From positions 14,769,516-14,833,515 of the forward strand of contig CM051005.1 in NCBI GenBank assembly GCA_027704905.1: DNA of 64,000 bases, written 5' to 3'. Source of the stretch: Muraenolepis orangiensis (taxonomy: Eukaryota; Chordata; Actinopteri; Gadiformes; Muraenolepididae). Both the position numbers and the translations under genes were made by a program. Position 1 is the stretch's first letter; each line of letters starts with the position of its first letter. The notes beneath the pieces are model-generated. The model did not search any database and was not told the DNA's origin. It saw only the letters and a list, made by a program, of their open reading frames with translations. Positions 56,538 to 64,000 of this stretch are shown one piece after another.

Positions 56538-57250
56538 TGTCAGGGTTGGCAGTTCTGCCTCCCCGCGTTCACAGCCCTCGCCCAGGTAGCCACGCCCCCT
56601 TATCACATCCCGCATTCCTGTCACCGTTTCCCCTCGCCTGGATAGCCACGCCCCTTATGACGTCCCGCATTCATTTCTCCTCAATGCCACATTCCTCGTC
56701 CAGGTAGCCACGCCCCCTATCACGTCCCGCATTCATTGCACCTTCGTTTCCACAGTACTCGCCCGGATAGCCACGCCCCCTTGTTAGTTCTCCCCCGTAG
56801 CTGCAGCGCATCACCGTTATCTTCCCCCTCATGTTTTCCTGCCCTCTGATTGGCTGCCTGGGACCTCATTGTTTCCACCTGTTCTGTTCCTTTAAATAGG
56901 CGGCATCTTCTTTTGTTCGGCGCCAGTTCGTTACTACTTGTTGTTTATTAGTTACTTGTTGCTTGTTAGGCTACTTGTTACTAGCCAGCGTACTTGTTTC
57001 ACGTTTGAGACTTGTAACTAGTTTCATGTTAGAGTTTGTACTTGTTTCATGTTTATGAACAAGCGTCATGTTTCCACGTCATGCCACCGTCAGGTTTTTG
57101 TAATTACCTCTTTTGCTTTTGATGTTTAAGTGTCTCCATCGTCAAGGGATTTTTGTGTTGTACTGCATTTGTCAGTAAAGACTCTTTACTTTGATACGTG
57201 TGTCACCGAGTCATGCATTTGGGTTCACCTCCGAAGTTCAGTCACTGACA
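56538..57250 (+). mobile_element. Solo LTR (713 bp) inside Rex3
   Basis: It starts TGTCAGGG and ends CACTGACA, flanked by attca on both sides (56533-56537, 57251-57255), the 5-bp duplication typical of Ty3/gypsy-like integration. A TATA-like tttaaatagg at 56891-56900 and an agtaaag polyadenylation-like signal near 57173 give a plus orientation. Four imperfect repeats of about 60-70 bp around tagccacgccccc (56585-56785) occupy U3 upstream of the TATA. No internal region or second LTR is present, so the element was lost by LTR-LTR recombination. It is a different family from the LTR at 11417. Confidence 0.88.
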
Positions 57251-57449
57251 ATTCATTCCCATCACGCCCCTTCAAGTTTCCCCATCGTTGCCCATGTGTG
57301 CGAAGTCTCCCAGAAGGACTATTGAGTCCCCTATAGGAGCCCCATGCATGACTCCATACAGGGTTTCCAAGAAGGTTGAAAAGTCAGAATTGTTGTATGG
57401 TGCATAGGCACAAACAACAGTCAGAGCTTTATACCCCATGACCCTAAGG

Positions 57450-58170
57450 CAGTGGTTCCCAACCTGGGGGGCGCGCCCCCCTTGGGGGGGCGCCAAAGAT
57501 CGCAGGGGGGGCGCCAGGCCTCAGATGATTTGAGGCCTAATATCATATTTGGATTTTTTATTTTTATTTATTTTTATTTTTTATTTTTTATTTTTTTACA
57601 TATAATTGTAACGCAATACATGATTGTCGCTAAAAGCCTTGTCTCTACATTACAATAAAATATAGAAATTTATTGATTAATTAATTTTAATAAAAATTCT
57701 ACAAATTAATCTGATACTGTGCTTGCTAGCTAGCGACCAACTTCATAAGGTGAATATTTTGTCTAAAAATGTCTGAAAAACGTAAAGGAGATGACAGCTC
57801 ATCTGCAATCAAAAAGAAAATGAGGACCTACCTAGAGAGCTATCTTAACTTAGGTTTCATGGAGGGAACGGACAAAACCCGCCCAGAGTGTGTGATATGC
57901 AGAGAGAAGCTAGCCAACGACAGCATGAAACCCTGCAAAATGAAGAGACACCAACAGACCATGCACCCAGAAACGGTCGGGCGTGATCGGGACTTTTTCA
58001 TAAAGAAACAACAGTTTGTTAGGGCTGGCAGCGATGTACAGAAGGCCACCGAGGCCTCTTTTGAATGTGCACTTTTAAAAGCAAAGGCAAAGTCCGGGGG
58101 GGGGGGGGTGCGCAAATTCCAACAGGAGTCATTTGGGGGGGCTCTGGGTGAAAAAGGTTGGGAACCCCTG
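57450..58170 (+). mobile_element. Deleted hAT transposon inside Rex3, perfect 8-bp TSD
   Basis: The left end is CAGTGGTTCCCAACC; the right end read on the minus strand is CAGGGGTTCCCAACC (14 of 15 identical). The flanking ccctaagg is identical at 57442-57449 and 58171-58178. At 721 bp it keeps the ends and the transposase N-terminus but has lost the catalytic core, so it is a non-autonomous internal-deletion derivative. Both ends contain G-rich runs. The clean duplication suggests the youngest insertion in this stack, though the relative order to the solo LTR is not fixed by nesting. Confidence 0.92.
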
Positions 58171-58176
58171 CCCTAA
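57769..58176 (+). CDS. Truncated hAT transposase, BED-finger N-terminus, 135 aa
   Basis: The ATG opens MSEKRKGDDSSSAIKKKMRT. Residues 21-34 (YLESYLNLGFMEGT) and the finger at residues 39-67, with C41-x2-C44 and H61-x4-H66 ligands in PECVICREKL...MKRHQQTMHP, match the DNA-binding front of hAT transposases related to ZBED and SCAND3-type proteins. After about residue 108 the frame crosses the deletion junction, translates the right terminal repeat (GEKGWEPLP) and stops at a TAA lying in the target duplication. The RNase H-like DDE core and the dimerisation domain are gone. An intact DNA-binding fragment could in principle bind element ends and repress, but there is no evidence of expression. 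It may equally be a fossil. Confidence 0.65.
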   Translation: MSEKRKGDDSSSAIKKKMRTYLESYLNLGFMEGTDKTRPECVICREKLANDSMKPCKMKRHQQTMHPETVGRDRDFFIKKQQFVRAGSDVQKATEASFECALLKAKAKSGGGGVRKFQQESFGGALGEKGWEPLP

Positions 58177-58335
58177 GGCATAGGGAGTCGACCCTCTCGT
58201 CCACCGGGGTAAATTCCAACATAGTGGCATTAAGTCGGGGACTTGTGAGTATCCCCACACCCGCCCAACGCCTCACACCCTGAGCAACTCCAGAGAAGGA
58301 CAGAGTCCAACTCCTATCCAGGAGTTTAGTTCCAG

Positions 58336-58632
58336 AGCCAATGCTCAGCGGAGTTCTGGACATACTGAAGTTTACTGATGATTTTGATGGGTGAGCCATA
58401 GAGGATGCTATTGCAATTGTAAATTCTGGAAGTCATGAAGGCATGGATGAGGCAGCAGCAGAGGAAAGGGAAGGTCGGAGGCAGGCAATGTTCTGGGTGA
58501 AAGAAGGCAGTTTTGGTGATGTGGTTGACATGGGGTAGGAATGAGAGGGTGGGGCCGAAGATGACTCCGAAGTTACGGCCCTTTGTGGAAGGGGTGACAA
58601 TTGAGCCAAATATATCAAATGACACATTTTTA
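58336..58632 (-). pseudogene. L2-type LINE RT fragment
   Basis: Minus-strand translation gives GRNFGVIFGPTLSFLPHVNH, ITKTAFFHPEHCL and IISKLQYVQNSAEHW, the thumb-side segment of L2 ORF2 (family pattern VRNLGVIFDxxLSF...HITKTAFFHLRNI...LQxVQNSAARL). It is only about 95 residues long and directly abuts the 5' end of the Rex3 copy, with no 3' UTR or tail. Confidence 0.75.
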
Positions 58633-59369
58633 CACATCAGTCTTGTGACTTCATGAACCGAAACTAAAGCATTGGCTAAAAATTGGTGGCTAACGGCAAA
58701 ATAACAATAACAACAACAAAAATCCTAATGATGATGATTGAAACCAATAATGGTTTTAAAAAACTATTTGGATCAAGAACAAATTGGCCAATCATCATAA
58801 GATCAACCTGAAAACATGGCGGCAGCAGTGAACCACAGTGGGAACAGCATAGCACCGAAACCATCTGCCATTATGTCTGTGATTCAGCCCACTCCATAAC
58901 TTGGACCTGGTAGCTGATAGTAAGAAAACATTTATCCGCCATATTGATTCTCCCTAGGATTTTGTTCTTTCATTCATTGGTCTTCATCAAAATCACCTCA
59001 GGACCTCATCATCTCTTTGCCATCATTATCATTGCTTTGGAGCCGGGTTTTGTCCTCTGAAAACCCTGGTTGCAAGAGACTGGCTTTGAGCGCTGGTCCA
59101 GCTCATATACAGACCATATCTTTCCCAGGTCCCTACAGGGGGCCTCTATGAAATATGACCGCAATAAGAGTCACATAGAAACGTTTGTCTACCCTGTTCT
59201 TCCTCCTCTTCTTTTGTGTACTGGCACAACAATTGCCTTTGGTGTCTGTGTATGTGATAAAGACAAACAGTAAAAACAGACACCATACATGTTCACCATA
59301 CCAAGTGTTGTTAATAGTCAAGTGTGTGAGCTGTTATGGAGTCTCTAACTAGGGGTGGCAGCTCTCTTT

Positions 59370-59403
<34 letters not shown>

Positions 59404-60210
59404 TGTGGGACTAAAATATTCCCACTGTAGCTTAGTTTACCTGGTGTCCCCTCAACTGCACCACCACTAAGCAGCCGTCACGCTCCGCCTGTCTAATCCT
59501 TTATCGCATGTCTACAGCACAGCAGTCACTAACCAGGTTTGTAGGAGGGATGTTTGTGATGTTTGTTCAAATCTTTGTGTGTGTGTGTGTATGATATCTG
59601 ATCGTAATTGGGTAACTAAGAGCCTGGGGCCTAGTCAATATGACCAGGACCGTTGTAATTCCTATAAGTGAATGCAATGCATTATCTGAAGATGTTGCGT
59701 TGATGAGCATACTGAGTCATAGTATTCATGTACCCCCCCCTCTCCCCCCCGGACCTCTGCTTAAGTACCACGAAATTCAGAGCAGAAAATAGACATCATC
59801 ATCATCATCATCTCACTAATCGAGCAGTTAACTGAAACTTGGTCATAATGAGATTGCATGTAAACTCCTACACAGCTTCACTCTTAAGAGGTGGTGGTTC
59901 TGTGGCTGAGGGGCGGCTCACTTGAGAAAGCCTTGCAATGAATAGGCCAAGTCAAAACTGTTGTTTTGGTTCTGTATGTGTATGTGTATTGTTGATGTCG
60001 TTGAGTAGTGTTTGGTTTTCTCAGAGGGTCAACTGTCCTGTAATGCCTTGTAGCAGGAGTGCTGCACATAGCAACCTCACACATATGATAATATAGGCAT
60101 ACTTTGCCGTTTTCAACCAGATGTGTACCATTGCAATGTGGGTAATATATGTAAATGAACAATGAACCCCTTAATTTTACTAGCATTCCGTTTTGTGTCA
60201 TCCGGCTGAC
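58633..60210. other. Unassigned sequence
   Basis: No gene recognised. Small repeats: (GT)n at 59371-59402 and 59575-59592, a C-rich run at 59733-59750 and (cat)n at 59794-59812. Confidence 0.4.
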
Positions 60211-61580
60211 TTTTGCCAGCTCTAGCGCTGTTGTTCCGACTGTTGTTCTCTGGTCATGTAGCACCAGTTCTCTAGGGCTGTTGTTCCAACTGTTGTTCTC
60301 TGGTCATGTAGCACCAGTTCTCTAGGGCTGTTGTTCCAACTGTTGTTCTCTGGTCATGTAGCACCAGTTCTCTAAGGCTGTTGTTCTCTGGTCATGTAGC
60401 ACCAGTTCTCTAGGGCTGTTGTTCCAGCTGTTGTTCTCTGGTCATGTAGCACCAGTTCTCTAGGGCTGTTGTTCCAACTGTTGTTCTCTGGTCATGTAGC
60501 ACCAGTTATCTAGGGCTGTTGTTCCAACTGTTGTTCTCTGGTCATGTTGCACCAGTTCTCTAGGGCTGTTGTTCCAACTATGTTCTCTGGTCATATAGCA
60601 CCAGTTCTCTAGGGCTGTTGTTCCAACTGTTGTTCTCTGGTCATATAGCACCAGTTCTCTAGGGCTGTTGTTCCAACTGCTGTTCTCTGGTCATGCAGCA
60701 CCAGTTCTCTAGGACTGTTGTTCCAACTGTTGTTCTCTGGTCATGTAGCACCAGTTCTCTAGGGCTGTTGTTCCAACTATTGTTCTCTGGTCATGTAGCA
60801 CCAGTTCTCTAGGGCTGTTGTTCCAACTGTTGTTCTCTGCTCATGTAGCACCAGTTCTCTAGGGCTGTTGTTCCAACTGCTGTTCTCTGGTCATGTAGCA
60901 CCAGTTCTCTATGGATGTTGTTCCAACTATTGTTCTCTGGTCATGTAGCACCAGTTCTCTAGGGCTGTTGTTCCAACTGTTGTTCTCTGGTCATGTAGCA
61001 CCAGTTCTCTAGGACTGTTGTTCCAACTGTTGTTCTCTGCTCATGTAGCACCAGTTATCTAGGGCTGTTGTTCCAACTGTTGTTCGCTGGTCATGTAGCA
61101 CCAGTTCTCTAGGGCTGTTGTTCCAACTGTTGTTCTCTGGTCATGTAGCACCAGTTGTCTAGGGCTGTTGTTCCAACTGCTGTTCTCTGGTCATGTAGCA
61201 CCAGTTCTCTAGGGCTGTTGTTCCAACTGTTATTCTCTGGTCATGTAGCACCAGTTCTCTAGGTCTGTTGTTCCAACTGTTGTTCTCTGGTCATGTAGCA
61301 CCAGTTCTCTAGGGCTGTTGTTCCAACTGTTGTTCTCTGGTCATGTAGCACCAGTTGTCTTGGGCTGTTGTTCCAACTGCTGTTCTCTGGTCAGGTAGCA
61401 CCAGTTCTCTAGGGCTGTTGTTCCAACTGCTGTTCTCTGGTCATGTAGCACCAGTTCTCTAGGGCTGTTGTTCCAACTGTTATTCTCTGGTCATGTAGCA
61501 TCAGTTTTATAGGGCTGTTGTTCCAACTATTGTTCTCTGGTCATGTAGCACCAGTTCTCTAGTGCTGTTGTTCGAACAGT
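60211..61580. repeat. 50-bp minisatellite, about 27 copies
   Basis: The unit is ccagttctctagggctgttg, ttccaactgttgttctctgg, tcatgtagca (50 bp). Point variants (tatctaggg, gctgttctc, ctcatg) are scattered, with one shortened unit near 60370. It lacks spacers. Confidence 0.97.
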
Positions 61581-61871
61581 TTATTTTTGTTGCAACTTTT
61601 ACTGAGTAGCCCGGTTTTATGAAAGCCCTACTTTCCAGTGGAACAAAATGTCTTTAAAGGAGTAATTGGAAGCTGCTACGGACTACGAAAATATAAATTA
61701 TATAAATACATATATAAGTCAATTATAAATACATAGTAATACAAATAATGATTAGATCGAAAAATTGTGTGAGATCGAAAAATAAAGATTTTTGCTGAAG
61801 GAAAACATTTTTTTTAAAAGAGACTAAACCGACCCCTACCAGAGAGACCGTTCAGCACCTTCTGTCCTGGG

Positions 61872-62130
61872 GCCACCAGGAACCACCAGGAACCACCAGG
61901 AACCACCTGGAACCACCAGGAACCACCAGGAACCACCAGGAACCACCAGGAACCACCTGGAACCACCAGGAACCACCAGGAACCACCTGGAACCACCAGG
62001 AACCACCAGGAACCACCAGGAACCACCAGGAACTACCTGGAACCACCGGGAACCACCAGGAACTACCAGGAAACACCAGTAACCACGTGGAACCACCAGG
62101 AACCACCAGGAACCACCAACAGCACCTGGA
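61872..62130. repeat. 10-bp minisatellite (ggaaccacca)n
   Basis: About 25 units, with cacctgg at some positions giving a loose 30-60-bp higher-order pattern. The VPGGSWWF-like minus-strand frames are artefacts. Confidence 0.96.
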
Positions 62131-64000
62131 CGAGACAAAGAAGGCGCTTGCTTCCCTTTTTAGGCTGCCAAATGTTAAACAGATGAGTGATGAGACTGAA
62201 CATTTGGAAAAGAGGTTGACGTAGATGAAAGATGTGTTTTTGGGTGGCGGCTCCGGGGGGGGATAAGAAGGCAGAGACTAGAAGACTAAATTGGCACTGG
62301 AATACAACAGAGGGATGATTCTGGATGTGGAACAATGATGACCGGATTGAGTGCAAAGTAAACCAAGGAAGTGGAATGATACAGGGACAGAAAACCAGGC
62401 TGAGATGAGAGGGTCTTCAGAGCGCTAATGCATGTGGATTGAGTTTTTTGTGAGGCGCAAATGTGGGACTTCATTTATTTCTCATTTCCAAAGGTCTGAA
62501 CGACCCATTCTTTATCTATTTGAGCACTCCGGGTCAAGAAGGGCCAGCATTTTATAGAGTCAATAACAGATTGACTCTGGTGTGACCTTTGGCTCTGCAT
62601 TACAGACACCCATTGAAGCGTTCCATACACTTGGCCTCGTAAAAAACACAGGCTCTTTTGATTGGCTGTGGCCACAAAAGGGGCCTTTGCTTTTGGAAAC
62701 AAAGCCATGTTGAACAACCGCAGGTCTCTCTGCCGTCGCCTGGATGACTTCCCATTATTTGTCTTTTTTTATTTGTTCGGAGCACTTATCGTAAAAGAGG
62801 TTACATCCTTAAACCTACTCAATCTGCTGATATGTTATCCCCCAGTTTAGGTAGGAGAATAGCGCCTTAAGCAAGTACACTCCGAACAAACAAACATTTC
62901 AAAAAAAGACAGCAGCAGTTAATTTTCCCCATTCAAACGGATGGTAACTCCTCCCCTAAATAATCACGGTGCCACCACTTTGGTAATTGGCCATTGTCCA
63001 TTTCTTTAATTCTGTGTCTTGCCGTCTGGCGGCCGGCTGCGGAGGGCCGGTGGTCCGTCTGCTGTCTGAGTGGAGCGGTCCAGTGATTTGGGCAGAGCGG
63101 CGTTGAGCCCAGCGGGCCGGTGGGGAACAGCTGCTAGGAGCAATTTGTTTGACAAGTCAGAGCGTTAACGGCGGCAAGAGAGCATTAGCAACACTGATGC
63201 GTTGGCGGCAAGGAGGGGCTGTTTTTCACCTTTTGTATAATTTTATTTTTTGTTTTTGTGTGGTAAATCAAAGCTCATTGATAAGAAAGATACATTTGCA
63301 TTTCACTTTGGCATTGTTATTGGGGTCATCATAGTGGAAGTGAGTCATAAGAAATACGTACTTACGGCAATTCCATTTTTTTAAATTACTACTCATGAAC
63401 ATGTCCTAGAGACTGAGCGGAGCATGATTTATTTATTGAAGTATTTTTGGTTTTGTTGGGTTAGCTTGGGTCGCTTGCTTTACGTTGCATAAAACCTTCT
63501 CACCTTTCTCTCATTACTCCCCTGGTCTCCAGAGGTCCTCTAAAATCCCATTCTTTGGAATTGCTTCTTACTTGTTGTATTTATGTTGGACTTTATAAAG
63601 AAGGACCAATGGATCGCATTAAAGAAAGCAGGCCTAATGGTTTATATTGGTCCACTCAAAGTGGCCTGTTTGTATTTGCATACCTTCTCAGCTAGACAGA
63701 TTCTATAAAGATTGTTGGGAGGAAGAATTAAAATCCACTAAACACTAAGCAATGTTAACAACAATAATGCAACAAAGAACATTTGGAGCGGTCACGGCTC
63801 TTCTCCGTCCTGGCCCGCAGCAGAGGGGGGGCGGGGGGGGGGGGGGCAGGCAGAGGGGGGGCGGGGGGGGGGGGGCAGAAGGGGGGGGGGGCAGAGGTGC
63901 AGCAGCAGGGGGGGGAGACAGCAGAAAACATCTCTTCAGGACACACTTCCCGGATCCTTCCTCGTAGCGTCAATGAAGTCAGTCAAAAGTAGATTACATA
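62131..64000. other. Unassigned sequence with a G-rich block
   Basis: No gene recognised. At 63823-63918 several gcagaggggggg and gcggggggggg units make a G-rich minisatellite of about 95 bp. Sequence from 62.4 to 63.7 kb is repeat-poor and compositionally ordinary. Confidence 0.45.

Larger units (their letters stand above)
54654..58335 (-). mobile_element. Rex3-type (RTE clade) LINE, interrupted by two insertions
   Basis: The minus-strand copy ends at 54654-54673 in (GATG)n after a very short 3' UTR, as described for teleost Rex3. Coding landmarks, from 5' to 3': endonuclease around GYKALTVVCAYAPYNNSDFS and DSIVLLGDF (57440-57300), VWEVFGEAMENSFQSAPKWF (about 55890-55830), and the RT part SRDLQHSLDRFAAERETAGI, ISNSKSEAIVLSRKPVDCLL and VVTKRELSQKAKLSIYRSV (about 55430-55170). 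The copy is 5' truncated near 58335 and carries many frameshifts. It is split by a solo LTR (56538-57250) and a hAT element (57450-58170), both with clean target duplications. About 2.2 kb is actual LINE sequence. Confidence 0.85.

Noticed and set aside
57450..58170. Intact autonomous hAT
   Set aside because: Only 721 bp; the catalytic core is missing.

Overview
This window looks like non-coding chromosomal DNA from a ray-finned fish, most likely a teleost. The evidence is the transposon set: a Rex3/RTE-type LINE with a (GATG)n tail, several L2-type LINE fragments ending in the fish tail that reads (minus strand) GGATAAAAGCGTCTGCTAAA, tRNA-headed SINEs, hAT elements with 8-bp target duplications, and a Tf1/sushi-like LTR element. 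Dinucleotide and minisatellite load is very high. I found no exon-intron structure, no host protein gene I could recognise, and no intact tRNA, rRNA or CRISPR. Nearly all long open frames are read-through of tandem repeats. All boundaries were read by eye.

Layout. 1-6.8 kb: unassigned sequence, a SINE head and small minisatellites. 6.8-9.5 kb: an L2-type LINE 3' end (minus strand) split at its stop codon by a degenerate hAT element. 10.7-14.15 kb: a 15-bp satellite interrupted by a very young LTR retrotransposon (11417-13410). 14.16-16.54 kb: two more L2-family fragments and a SINE. 17-25 kb: dinucleotide arrays, a perfect 62-bp palindrome, 0.9 kb of AT-rich degenerate repeat, and a 19-bp minisatellite arranged in duplicated blocks. 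28.4-29.3 kb: a C-rich 8-bp array. 30.5-31.4 kb: a probable DNA transposon. 37.8-39.1 kb: a LINE reverse-transcriptase pseudogene. 48.7-49.9 kb: a 37-bp array. 54.65-58.6 kb: a nested stack (Rex3 carrying a solo LTR and a hAT element) next to an L2 fragment. 60.2-62.1 kb: 50-bp and 10-bp arrays.

The most interesting object is the LTR element. Its two 505-bp LTRs read as identical, and it is flanked by a 5-bp duplication (gttag). It encodes one 318-residue protein that joins a gag-like head and a chromodomain-like pol tail through two families of in-frame proline-rich repeats. It has no ordinary TGG primer-binding site. Instead, the 11 nt just inside the 5' LTR are a perfect complement of an 11-nt stretch about 31 bp downstream of the TATA box, where the transcript should start. 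That is the geometry of self-primed reverse transcription known from Tf1 and proposed for the vertebrate sushi group. The element appears to be a recently active, non-autonomous, self-priming element that depends on a partner for reverse transcriptase and integrase.
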